NCBI GenBank assembly: GCA_004555635.1
Contig: SFHN01000036.1
Coordinates: 1 to 9,126 of the forward strand
DNA: 9,126 bases
Direction of reading: 5' to 3'
DNA from: [Eubacterium] saphenum
Lineage (GTDB): Bacteria > Bacillota > Clostridia > Oscillospirales > Ruminococcaceae
The notes under the pieces are model-generated. The model was not told where the DNA came from, searched no databases, and worked only from the letters and a program-made list of their open reading frames with translations. How positions within the stretch are numbered: position 1 is the first letter of the stretch; each line of letters opens with the position of its first letter. Shown here piece by piece: positions 1-6,339 of the stretch. Both the position numbers and the translations under genes were made by a program.

Positions 1-515
1 AGAAAATAAAGCGGTGTTTTTGAGTCGCCGACCGAGCGGATTATGCCCGACAGAATGTTATACAAAAACGTTACGGGGATTCCGAGGAAGATAACGAAAA
101 TATAGTCATAGGCGCTTTGGAAAATGTCCGCGGGCGTGTCCATTAGCGTTAGAATATCCGCGCAGAAAATACCTGTCGCCGTCGTCAGCACCGCAGCAAA
201 CGCGAGTGCAAGCCACAGCGTATTCGCGACGTATTTTCGCATGCTGTCAAAGTCCTTTGCGCCAAACTGCTGCGCCACGGGGATGGCGAAGCCAAGGCAC
301 ACGCCCTGCACAAAGCCAAGCACGAGGAAGTTTATCGAACCTGTCGAGCCTACTCCCGCGAGCGCCTTTATCCCGAGAAACTGACCTACAATCGCCGTAT
401 CCACCATATTGTACAGCTGCTGAAACAGCATTCCGAGCAGCAGCGGCAGCATAAAGCCGAGGATAAGCTTCATCGGCGAGCCTGTCGTAAGGTCCTTAAC
501 CGTGCTTTTTGCCAT
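1..515 (-). CDS. MATE family efflux transporter (5' part, runs off the window)
   Basis: N-terminal 171 codons of a multidrug and toxic compound extrusion (MATE) transporter, an inner-membrane antiporter that exports drugs or metabolites using a Na+ or H+ gradient. Reading leftward from ATG at 515, the protein shows family hallmarks: a short polar start ending in TTGSPMKLIL, then a hydrophobic segment with LFQQLYNMVDTAIVGQFLG (about residues 31-49), ALAGVGS (52-58), a GFVQGVCLGFAIPVAQQFGA stretch, and near the window edge LSGIIRSVGDSKTPLYF, the conserved end of the fourth or fifth helix region. Family members are about 440-460 aa, so roughly 60% lies outside the window. The start is supported by a GGGGAGGA Shine-Dalgarno about 5-6 nt upstream and a near-consensus promoter at 546-574. 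The substrate cannot be told from this part. Family assignment is firm; NorM versus DinF-like subgroup is undecided. Confidence 0.92.
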   Translation of the reverse strand, partial: MAKSTVKDLTTGSPMKLILGFMLPLLLGMLFQQLYNMVDTAIVGQFLGIKALAGVGSTGSINFLVLGFVQGVCLGFAIPVAQQFGAKDFDSMRKYVANTLWLALAFAAVLTTATGIFCADILTLMDTPADIFQSAYDYIFVIFLGIPVTFLYNILSGIIRSVGDSKTPLYF

Positions 516-545
516 AAAAATCCTCCCCTCTCAAAACCTTAGGTT

Positions 546-574
546 ATTATACAGTAATAAGCGGCAATTATCAA
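546..574 (-). promoter_or_regulatory. Sigma-A promoter of the MATE transporter gene
   Basis: On the minus strand the -35 box TTGATA (569-574) is followed by a 17-nt spacer and a perfect -10 box TATAAT (546-551). The predicted transcript starts near 539, giving a short leader of about 25 nt that contains the GGGGAGGA ribosome binding site. This is the best consensus promoter in the window and suggests strong or tightly repressed expression. Confidence 0.8.
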
Positions 575-592
575 GTGGTGAAATGCCCAATA

Positions 593-615
593 ATTTCGCT
601 TTTCCAAAGCGAAAT
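593..615. repeat. Perfect 10-bp inverted repeat, candidate operator
   Basis: ATTTCGCTTT and its exact reverse complement AAAGCGAAAT flank a 3-nt centre (TCC). It lies about 18 bp upstream of the -35 box of the MATE promoter and about 45 bp upstream of the possible plus-strand promoter, in the divergent intergenic region. It has no U-tract and neither neighbouring gene ends there, so it is not an obvious terminator. A binding site for a regulator of one or both divergent genes is the simplest reading, but no regulator gene is in the window. Confidence 0.5.
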
Positions 616-659
616 CTGCGGAATACTGCACAAATGAGTGGACAATAATTTGTTACATT

Positions 660-695
660 TTTACATAGATTTTTGGCGCGGTTAAACTGTATTAT
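660..695 (+). promoter_or_regulatory. Possible promoter of the LRR lipoprotein gene
   Basis: The best pairing is TTTACA (660-665), a 17-nt spacer and TAAACT (683-688, four of six matches). An alternative -10, TATTAT (690-695, five of six), has no good -35 at normal spacing. The AT-rich region lies 35-60 bp ahead of the gene, as expected, but the exact boxes are uncertain. Confidence 0.35.
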
Positions 696-728
696 TAGTA
701 AAGACAATGGGAAAATGGGGGCGTGTTT

Positions 729-2003
729 ATGAAACGTTTTTTGGGGGCAATTCTTGCGGCGGCGGTGCTGTTGTCCGTTTCAGGGTGCAGGAGTGGGGAT
801 AATGAAAACAGCGGAAATATCCCGCCTACTGACGAGCAGACTTCTCCGACGGAAAGCGCGGATATCCCGCCCAATGCGGAGCAGACCTATCCGACGGAAA
901 GCGAAAATTCCTCGGAAACCGCTTCGGATTTGCCGCAGCAAGAGCCTGCAATAAACGAGGAGCTTTTTGCAATCGGCGACGCGCTTGCGGCGGGTTTCAG
1001 CGAGCTGTTTCTCGATTATTTGCAGTTTGAGGAATCGCGTCAGAAGCTGAAAACATCATATCCTTATGTTGAATACGAGTGCGAGGGCGAGGTTCTCACC
1101 TTTGCCAAGATAAGCGACGACAGCATACACACCATAAGCGACCTATACGCGGTTTTCGGCGAGGTATGCACGGCGGAATACTGCGAAAAGCTGCTTACGA
1201 AAACCTCGGTGATATACAAGGACATCGGCGGCAGCCTTTATCGGACGGACACTATGGCGTGCTTCAGTCAGCCGTCCTATGACACATATTTTACAAAGGC
1301 GGAGCGCAGCGGCGACAGCATTGTATTCACGCTTGCGGACGTGGCGGGGGAGTATAATTCTGACGGCACGTTTATCCGCGACGAGGAGTGGGACAAGACC
1401 TACACCTTGACCGCCGTTTGTGAAAACGGGAAGTGGCTGATTTCCGACTGCGAGGACGCGGCGCTTCTCGGCTACTGCTACAACGGAAGGACGCTGCCCG
1501 AGCTGATTTACCCGCCCGAAATTAAAACAACCGACGACGGATTTCAGTACCGCGCATACGACGGCTATGCCGAAATATACAGCTACACCGGCGACAGCGC
1601 CAACGTGACTACTCCTGCCGAGATAAACGACTTGCCGGTAACGAGAATCGGTATAAGCGCTTTCAGCTGCGGCAAGGCAAAGCACATTACGGTATCCGAG
1701 GGCGTTTCGGAAATCGACGCATTCGCGTTTTCATCGCCTGATATCGAGAGCGTAACGCTACCGACTACACTTACGGGAGTTGGACCGTGCTGCTTTGCTG
1801 AAAGCTCGGTAAAGAGCGTTGTTTTCCCGACGGAAAAAACGGTTGCGCTGTCTTTCGGCGCGTTTACGAACTGCAAAAAGCTTGAGAGTATCTCCGCGCG
1901 TGAATTTGAGGTGTTTTCCCAAAGCTGGGTAATCGGCTGCGATATGCTAAGCGAGGTTTCGGGCATAACGGAGAACACGTTCGTTATCGGCGCGGCGTAC
2001 TGA
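729..2003 (+). CDS. Secreted lipoprotein with C-terminal BspA-type leucine-rich repeats
   Basis: A 424-aa predicted lipoprotein. Residues 1-20 form a signal peptide with two basic residues, a hydrophobic core and the lipobox VSGC, so Cys20 should be acylated and the protein anchored on the outer face of the membrane. Residues 21-75 are a Ser/Thr/Pro/Glu-rich linker with a 15-residue direct duplication. Residues about 80-260 form a mixed alpha/beta domain with an FGEVCTAEYCEKLL segment, a GGSLYRTD turn and a final GKWLISDCE strand; this is reminiscent of NTF2-like or IseA-type domains, but that is a weak inference. From about residue 290, repeats such as TRIGISAFSCGKAKHITVSE and SEIDAFAFSSPDIESVTLP match the LRR_5 (BspA-like) pattern, usually linked to surface binding. 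I chose ATG at 729, about 7 nt after a GGGGG run, over an in-frame GTG at 723. Monocistronic; ends in a hairpin. Its ligand is unknown. Confidence 0.85.
   Translation: MKRFLGAILAAAVLLSVSGCRSGDNENSGNIPPTDEQTSPTESADIPPNAEQTYPTESENSSETASDLPQQEPAINEELFAIGDALAAGFSELFLDYLQFEESRQKLKTSYPYVEYECEGEVLTFAKISDDSIHTISDLYAVFGEVCTAEYCEKLLTKTSVIYKDIGGSLYRTDTMACFSQPSYDTYFTKAERSGDSIVFTLADVAGEYNSDGTFIRDEEWDKTYTLTAVCENGKWLISDCEDAALLGYCYNGRTLPELIYPPEIKTTDDGFQYRAYDGYAEIYSYTGDSANVTTPAEINDLPVTRIGISAFSCGKAKHITVSEGVSEIDAFAFSSPDIESVTLPTTLTGVGPCCFAESSVKSVVFPTEKTVALSFGAFTNCKKLESISAREFEVFSQSWVIGCDMLSEVSGITENTFVIGAAY
819..908 (+). repeat. 45-bp tandem duplication inside the lipoprotein linker
   Basis: Two adjacent in-frame 45-bp units (819-863 and 864-908) encode IPPTDEQTSPTESAD and IPPNAEQTYPTESEN. 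They match at 10 of 15 residues and share runs such as CCGACGGAAAGCG at DNA level. The unit lengthens the disordered stalk between the lipid anchor and the folded domains, and its copy number could vary between strains. Confidence 0.8.
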
Positions 2004-2029
2004 CCGGCTCGTATAGAACACAAAACAGA

Positions 2030-2055
2030 ACCGCCCGAGAAAATCCTCGGGCGGT
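2030..2055. terminator. Hairpin terminator between convergent genes
   Basis: A perfect 10-bp GC-rich stem (ACCGCCCGAG / CTCGGGCGGT) with a 6-nt loop lies 27 nt after the lipoprotein stop and 27 nt after the putP stop on the other strand. Neither side has a perfect T-run: the plus side continues CGTTCCATTTAATT, the minus side TCTGTTTTGTG. It probably works in both directions. Confidence 0.75.
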
Positions 2056-2081
2056 CGTTCCATTTAATTATTCGGTTGTAA

Positions 2082-3623
2082 TCAATCGCCGATTGCAGCC
2101 TTATCGTTCTTTGCTCGTTCAAACAGGTCGTCAACCTTCTTCTTGAAGTCATCGTCGGGCTTTGCACAGAGCGAGCATACAATTACCGTAACTCCCGCGA
2201 TAATGAACGCAGGGAACAGCGAGTATATGCCTGTGCCGGACAGCGCGGGAACTGCTTCCCAGATGATTACCGAAACGCCGCCCGCGATTATTCCGCCAAC
2301 CGCGCCGTGGATAGTCATACGCTTCCAGAACAGCGACAGTATCATTGCGGGGCCGAATGCCGCGCCAAGACCCGCCCAAGCGTAGGATACAAGACCCATA
2401 ACCGAGCTGTCGGGGTCGAGCGCGATGAAGTACGCGATAACTGCTATAACGATAACCGCGATACGGCTAATCCACATAAGCAGCTTGTCGCTTGCGTTCT
2501 TCTTAAACAGCTTGAACATATCGTTCGTTACAGCGGAAGCGGTAACGAGAAGCTGCGAATCTGCGGTAGACATAATCGCCGCGAGAATTGCCGAGAGAAT
2601 AACACCGGCGATAATTCCGGGGAGAAGCGAGGAGCTGAGGAACATAAAAATCTTCTCGTTGTCGCCCATTGCGGTGAACTTTTCGAGCAGCGCCTCGTTT
2701 CCTTCGGAATGCAGGAAGATGTAGCCGAATATACCTACAAGAACTGCCGCAGCGAGCGTTACAAATACCCAAACCGTTGCGATAATGCGGGACTTCTTGA
2801 TAAGGTCGCTGGACTTTATCGCCATAAATCTTACGAGAATGTGCGGCATACCGAAGTAGCCGAGACCCCACGCAAGACCCGAGAGAACGGAAGTCCACGC
2901 GAGCTTTCCGCCCGAGCTGTAAATAAAGCTTGTGTAGTATTCGACAGCCTTTCCGCCGATGTCAACGGTGGGCATTGCGACAGCGCCCATATCGGGAGTC
3001 TGAACGAAGCATACGATAGGCACGATAACAAGCGCAGCAAACATCAGCAGACCCTGAATGAGGTCAGTCCAGCAGACAGCAACGAAGCCGCCGAGGAACG
3101 TGTAGGAGATGATGATAAGCGCGCCGATTGTGAGCGATACGGTGTAGTCGGTGCCGAACACGAAGTTAAACAGCTTTGCGCCGCCGCTGAATGCAGAAGC
3201 GGTGTACACAAGGAAGAAGATGAATATGATAGCCGCGCAGACAAGACGCACAACGGGGCTTTTTGAGAAGAAGCGCTTCTGGAAATATTCCGGGATAGTG
3301 ATTGCGTCGCCCGCCGCAAAGGAAACCTTACGCAGCCTTGACGCAACGACAAGCCAGTTTATGTAGGTTCCGATAAACAGACCGATAGCAATCCAGCTTT
3401 CGGTAAGACCGCCTACGAAAACCGCTCCGGGCAGACCCATAAGCAGCCAGCCGCTCATATCAGAAGCCTGCGCGGAGATAGCGGTAGTCCAGCTTCCGAG
3501 CTTACGGCCGCCGAGGAAATAGTCGGAAACTGTCTTGGACTTTTTGAACGAGAACAGACCTATTCCGAGAATAACCAGACCGTACACGATAAACGCGATA
3601 ACTACATAGATGTTGAATTCCAA
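2082..3623 (-). CDS. putP: Sodium/proline symporter (PutP-type, SSS family)
   Basis: A 513-aa member of the sodium:solute symporter family that imports L-proline together with Na+ through the cytoplasmic membrane, for nutrition or osmoprotection. Many hydrophobic segments span the whole length, as expected for about 13 helices. Diagnostic motifs: DYFLGGRKLGSW at 34-45 (Arg40), QASDMSGWLLMGLPG at 52-66 with Asp55, Met56 and Ser57 at the same positions as I recall for E. coli PutP, the GLGYFGMPHILVRFM family signature at 253-267, and AAIMSTADSQLLV at 348-360, whose Ser352-Thr353 correspond to the Na+-site Ser-Thr pair. The length matches PutP (about 500 aa). The start is TTG at 3621-3623, chosen because a perfect AGGAGG lies 7 nt upstream and the N-terminus aligns well with PutP. 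It has its own promoter and shares a terminator with the convergent lipoprotein gene. Another amino-acid SSS transporter is possible but less likely. Confidence 0.92.
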   Translation of the reverse strand: MEFNIYVVIAFIVYGLVILGIGLFSFKKSKTVSDYFLGGRKLGSWTTAISAQASDMSGWLLMGLPGAVFVGGLTESWIAIGLFIGTYINWLVVASRLRKVSFAAGDAITIPEYFQKRFFSKSPVVRLVCAAIIFIFFLVYTASAFSGGAKLFNFVFGTDYTVSLTIGALIIISYTFLGGFVAVCWTDLIQGLLMFAALVIVPIVCFVQTPDMGAVAMPTVDIGGKAVEYYTSFIYSSGGKLAWTSVLSGLAWGLGYFGMPHILVRFMAIKSSDLIKKSRIIATVWVFVTLAAAVLVGIFGYIFLHSEGNEALLEKFTAMGDNEKIFMFLSSSLLPGIIAGVILSAILAAIMSTADSQLLVTASAVTNDMFKLFKKNASDKLLMWISRIAVIVIAVIAYFIALDPDSSVMGLVSYAWAGLGAAFGPAMILSLFWKRMTIHGAVGGIIAGGVSVIIWEAVPALSGTGIYSLFPAFIIAGVTVIVCSLCAKPDDDFKKKVDDLFERAKNDKAAIGD

Positions 3624-3630
3624 AGAAAAA

Positions 3631-3636
3631 CCTCCT
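3631..3636 (-). promoter_or_regulatory. Ribosome binding site fixing the TTG start of putP
   Basis: A perfect AGGAGG on the minus strand, 7 nt ahead of the TTG start codon. There is no ATG or GTG at a suitable distance in this frame, so this site decides the start. Confidence 0.8.
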
Positions 3637-3663
3637 TATTTTTTGCAGGAACGCTGCTCATAA

Positions 3664-3681
3664 TATGCAACAATCTGCATA
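3664..3681. repeat. Perfect inverted repeat TATGCA-N6-TGCATA in the putP leader
   Basis: An 18-bp dyad with 6-bp arms and a 6-nt centre lies between the putP promoter and its ribosome binding site, about 40 nt after the predicted transcript start. It could be an operator that blocks elongation or initiation, or a small hairpin in the leader RNA. The arms are short, so chance remains possible in this AT-rich stretch. Confidence 0.4.
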
Positions 3682-3724
3682 AAAAGCACACAAACAGCGC
3701 TCGCGCAATGTCCGATATGAATTT

Positions 3725-3753
3725 ATTGTATCATTTTTCTTCCAAAAAAGCAA
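3725..3753 (-). promoter_or_regulatory. Extended -10 sigma-A promoter of putP
   Basis: On the minus strand TTGCTT (3748-3753), a 17-nt spacer and TACAAT (3725-3730) form a promoter; the -10 is preceded by TGA, giving the extended TGnTACAAT form. The predicted transcript has a leader of about 95 nt before the TTG start. This makes putP a unit separate from the operon upstream of it. Confidence 0.7.
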
Positions 3754-3759
3754 TAGCAA

Positions 3760-3796
3760 TCCGCCGATTTTGTAGATAACCACAAAAAACGGCGGA
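3760..3796 (-). terminator. Probable terminator of the metG-DUF3592 operon
   Basis: TCCGCCG and CGGCGGA form a 7-bp stem, extended after one mismatch by A/T pairs, around a loop of about 13 nt. It starts 26 nt after the DUF3592 gene stop, and about 10 nt beyond the hairpin the minus strand has a run of six T. The T-run is set back from the stem, so termination may be partial and allow some read-through into putP. Confidence 0.5.
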
Positions 3797-3821
3797 ATAT
3801 TTGGTAATAAGTTGGCGCGGA

Positions 3822-4262
3822 CTATTGCTTTTTGCGCTCTTTTGCATAAAGTATCAGGAAAGCGACCAGCGGCACCGCTCCGATAAGAAAAACAACTAAT
3901 CCGACGCCGGAGAAAATCACCGCGAAAATCAGCTCGGCACAGCTGCCGATTATGTAGAACTTCGCGGGATTTTCGGGGTTAAACGCAATCTCGACCTCGT
4001 CGCCAACCTCGTATTTGCAGGGGTTGGTGTATATGCTGCGCGTCTGCTCGCAGACGTTTCCGTCGGCGTCGCGGAATTTCAGCACGGGTGCGTAGGAATC
4101 GCCGTCATCGTCGCTTTGGGCAACGATATCCGAAACAACCGCCACTGTCTGCGCGGAGCAGGAGCTGCGCTTGCTGATTTCCGCGCCGCCGAAAGCCACA
4201 CCTATTATAAGGAATACAAGTCCGACAAAAGCAGTTATAAGCGGAGCAATTTCAAGCCTCAT
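3822..4262 (-). CDS. DUF3592-like membrane protein
   Basis: A 146-aa protein of unknown function. A hydrophobic segment at about residues 6-28 and a longer hydrophobic region at about 106-140 (one long or two helices) flank a soluble domain of about 70 residues. The domain has the pattern of DUF3592 proteins: CSAQTVAVVSDIV at the first strand, then YAPVLKFRDADGNVCEQ, and finally YTNPCKYEVGDEVEIAFNPE followed by PAKFYI. This small beta-rich domain is found in many bacterial membrane proteins and has no settled role. The ATG start has an AAAGGTGG ribosome binding site 5 nt upstream. It begins 10 nt after the nth stop codon, so it is very likely the last gene of the operon; a hairpin follows. 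Family call from recognised sequence pattern only; fairly sure of the family, not of function. Confidence 0.75.
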   Translation of the reverse strand: MRLEIAPLITAFVGLVFLIIGVAFGGAEISKRSSCSAQTVAVVSDIVAQSDDDGDSYAPVLKFRDADGNVCEQTRSIYTNPCKYEVGDEVEIAFNPENPAKFYIIGSCAELIFAVIFSGVGLVVFLIGAVPLVAFLILYAKERKKQ

Positions 4263-4272
4263 AATACCACCT

Positions 4273-4908
4273 TTAAATCTTTCTGCTCCTGCAGCATTCG
4301 CGCAGAACGCACTCGCCGCAGCGCGGGCTTCTCGCTATGCAGATATCCCGCCCGTGATGAACCAGCCTGTGGCATAGCGAAAGCCCCTCCTCGGCGGGGA
4401 CAACGGCGCGAAGCTGCTTTTCCACCTTTGCTGCGTCCTTTGTGTCCGCAAGACCAAGCAGGTTCGTGAGCCTTATAACGTGCGTGTCGCAGACAAACGC
4501 AGGCTTTCCGTAAAGGTCGCCGACAATCAGGTTTGCGGTTTTTCTGCCGACACCGGGAAGCTTTACAAGCTCCTCAATCGTGTCGGGAACAACCCCGCCG
4601 TAAATATCCCGCAGCATTATGCACATCAGCACGATATCGCGCGCCTTTGTCTTAAACAGCCCGCAGGACTGAATGTACCCCTCTACCTCCGCGATATCTG
4701 CGTCAGCGAACGCGTTTATCGTAGGATAGCGCTCAAACAGCGCGGGTGTTACCATATTAACGCGCTTGTCGGTGCACTGTGCCGAAAGCCGCGTAGCGAT
4801 AAGCAGTTCGTGCGGCTGCGTGTAAACCAGCGCGCATTTCACCTCGGGGTACTCCGCGCGAAGCTTTTCGATAACCTCCGCGGCAAGCTTCTTCTTATTT
4901 ATCCGCAT
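4273..4908 (-). CDS. nth: Endonuclease III, base-excision repair DNA glycosylase/AP lyase
   Basis: A 211-aa enzyme that removes oxidised pyrimidines from DNA and cleaves the abasic site by beta-elimination. Landmarks: LSAQCTDKRVN at 41-51, the helix-hairpin-helix LPGVGRKTAN at 117-126 with the Schiff-base lysine Lys123, the catalytic aspartate Asp141 in CDTHVIRL, and a C-terminal 4Fe-4S loop with Cys190, Cys197, Cys200 and Cys206 in the exact C-X6-C-X2-C-X5-C spacing. Length equals E. coli Nth. The open frame extends 27 codons further upstream, but the start at 4908 (MRINKKKLAAEV) fits the family N-terminus and has GGAGG 9 nt upstream. This start lies inside the end of the preceding CBS-domain gene (14-nt overlap in another frame), which suggests translational coupling. 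All catalytic and cluster residues are present, so it should be active. Confidence 0.96.
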   Translation of the reverse strand: MRINKKKLAAEVIEKLRAEYPEVKCALVYTQPHELLIATRLSAQCTDKRVNMVTPALFERYPTINAFADADIAEVEGYIQSCGLFKTKARDIVLMCIMLRDIYGGVVPDTIEELVKLPGVGRKTANLIVGDLYGKPAFVCDTHVIRLTNLLGLADTKDAAKVEKQLRAVVPAEEGLSLCHRLVHHGRDICIARSPRCGECVLRECCRSRKI

Positions 4909-5869
4909 TATTTTCTTCCTCCGCAGGCTCGGTTTGCGGCGCGCGCTGCACCTGTATTTTGATGATTGTCCTGTCCTCGACAAGGACAACGATAAGCCTT
5001 ACGCCCTCATAATCCACCGTCGGCGGCATTAGCTCGTCGCCCTCGGGGATATATCCAAGCTTGTCGGTGACAAAGCCCGCGATGGTTTCGTATTCGTGAC
5101 CCTCGGGGAGCGTTACTCCGAACAGCTCCAGCACCTTTTCGGGGTCGGTTTCGCCCAGCACCTCATACTGCTCCTCGCCTATCTTTACAATCTCGCTCTT
5201 TTCGTTGTCGTATTCGTCCTGTATATTGCCCATAACCGCTTCGATGATATCCTCAAGCGTTACGATACCCGCCGTGCCGCCGTATTCGTCAACGACAACC
5301 GCCATTCCCGACTTCATCGAGGTTAGCGAGCGGAATGTGTCAAGGCAGCTGCACGCCTCGGGAATGAAAATAACGTCGCGCAGGAAGTCGTGTATATCAA
5401 AGTCGGACAGCTCGGGCTTTCCGATAAGGCAAAGCAAATCCTTTACGATAATCATACCGAGGATTTTGTCGATAGTTCCCTCATACACGGGAATGCGCGA
5501 AAAGCCCATATCCAGCGCTAGGTAAATCAGGTCGTCGAGCGTTATCGTGCGTATGTCCACGCCGACGATTGACGTGCGGTGGGTCATAACGTCGCCCGCG
5601 GTGAGCGAGCTGAACTCGAAGATGTTGCTAATCATCTGCGCGGAGTCCTGCTCTATCGCGTTTTCGTCGTCGTCGTTTACCAACGCGTCAACCATATCCA
5701 TCACGTCGTCCTCAGTGACGTCGGCATAGCCGTTCCCGAGCGCCTTTTTAAGCAGCGCCGTAAGCGCGCGGTTAAGCGCTGTGAGCGGCGCCAGCAGAAC
5801 GCGCCTTATCTTGTGCGGCTTTTCCTGCTCGGTGTTTTCCTGTAACTCCCGCGTACTGTCTGCGTCCAT
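4895..5869 (-). CDS. CBS-pair / CorC_HlyC domain protein without a membrane domain
   Basis: A 324-aa protein of the hemolysin-C/CorC group. After a variable N-terminus with an amphipathic stretch (about 20-45), residues 50-95 carry the family linker VTEDDVMDMVD and AQMISNIFEFSSLTAGDVMTHR. Two CBS domains follow (about 93-150 and 155-215; the second has MAVVVDEYGGTAGIVTLEDI), which in relatives bind adenosine nucleotides. A CorC_HlyC domain (about 230-310, with GETDPEKVLELFG and ETIAGFVTDKLGYIPEGDEL) and an acidic tail complete it. The DUF21 membrane domain usual in Firmicute homologues of about 430 aa is absent. The family is linked to Mg2+/Co2+ efflux and Mg2+ homeostasis; the hemolysin name is historical. 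The start at 5869 has GGAGG only 4 nt away, 10 nt after the GNAT stop; the frame stays open 32 codons upstream, but that would overlap the GNAT gene. Confidence 0.9.
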   Translation of the reverse strand: MDADSTRELQENTEQEKPHKIRRVLLAPLTALNRALTALLKKALGNGYADVTEDDVMDMVDALVNDDDENAIEQDSAQMISNIFEFSSLTAGDVMTHRTSIVGVDIRTITLDDLIYLALDMGFSRIPVYEGTIDKILGMIIVKDLLCLIGKPELSDFDIHDFLRDVIFIPEACSCLDTFRSLTSMKSGMAVVVDEYGGTAGIVTLEDIIEAVMGNIQDEYDNEKSEIVKIGEEQYEVLGETDPEKVLELFGVTLPEGHEYETIAGFVTDKLGYIPEGDELMPPTVDYEGVRLIVVLVEDRTIIKIQVQRAPQTEPAEEENNADK

Positions 5870-5879
5870 AGTTCCTCCA

Positions 5880-6338
5880 TTAAAAAAGATTAAGTCCCAT
5901 ATTCTCCCCGCTTGCTTCAAATCCGAGCGAGCGGTAAAGCGGCTTTCCGCTTTCCGTCGCGTCAAGCGAGATATACGTCACGCCGCGCCGCTTTGCCTCG
6001 TCAATAAGCGCGCTAAGCATAAGCCTTGCCGCGCCCTGCCTGCGGTATTCCGCGCGGGTATAAACATTCATAATGTGCGCGCGTTTTCCCGTCGGGTGGG
6101 AGAATGTCGGCACAACCGTTAAATAGCAAATCGTCGCGCAGCCGACTGCCTTATCCCCGCAGAATGCGAGCAGCGTTGTCTGCTCTGCCGAGGCGAGATA
6201 ATCTCTGAAGCCGCTTATCAGCCGCCCGTCAATTTCGCTTTCGGAAACGCCGTTTACCTGCGCGAGCATTTCCCTGCGCAGGGAGAGCGCCGTCTGCCGC
6301 TGCTCCTCGCCCGCCGCAATTATCGTAAATTCGCTCAT
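5880..6338 (-). CDS. GNAT family N-acetyltransferase
   Basis: A 152-aa single-domain GNAT enzyme, which transfers an acetyl group from acetyl-CoA to an amine of an unknown small molecule or protein. The acetyl-CoA pyrophosphate loop is visible as YRRQGAARLML (98-108, the R/Q-x-x-G-x-G/A motif), preceded by the beta-4 strand HIMNVYTRAE and followed by the helix and strand ALIDEAKRRGVTYISLDAT and the closing LYRSLGFEASGENMGLNL. The start is ATG at 6338, one nucleotide after the tatD stop, with AGGTGA 6 nt ahead inside the tatD end; an in-frame GTG at 6347 would give three more residues and overlap tatD. Such tight packing implies coupled translation with tatD. Substrate unknown; it does not look like RimI or an aminoglycoside enzyme to me. 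Confidence 0.88.
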   Translation of the reverse strand: MSEFTIIAAGEEQRQTALSLRREMLAQVNGVSESEIDGRLISGFRDYLASAEQTTLLAFCGDKAVGCATICYLTVVPTFSHPTGKRAHIMNVYTRAEYRRQGAARLMLSALIDEAKRRGVTYISLDATESGKPLYRSLGFEASGENMGLNLF

Positions 6339-6339
6339 A

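Noticed and set aside
641..654. Short ACAA-TAAT-TTGT dyad upstream of the lipoprotein gene
   Set aside because: Arms of 4 bp in an AT-rich stretch are expected by chance.
1583..2182. 199-codon minus-strand open frame spanning the lipoprotein end and the putP end
   Set aside because: It runs through the terminator hairpin and across the 3' ends of two well-supported genes, so it is a chance frame.
2307..3266. 319-codon open frame on the plus strand opposite putP
   Set aside because: It is antisense to a clear PutP gene. The predicted product is rich in Arg, Glu, His and Asn with no domain pattern, as expected from codon bias of the real gene read in reverse.
4909..4989. N-terminal extension of nth (27 extra codons)
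   Set aside because: The extension is basic, unlike known endonuclease III N-termini, lies within the CBS gene, and the internal ATG at 4908 has a good ribosome site.
5870..5965. N-terminal extension of the CBS/CorC gene (32 extra codons)
   Set aside because: It would overlap the end of the acetyltransferase gene, and the extra residues do not resemble a DUF21 helix; ATG at 5869 has GGAGG just upstream.
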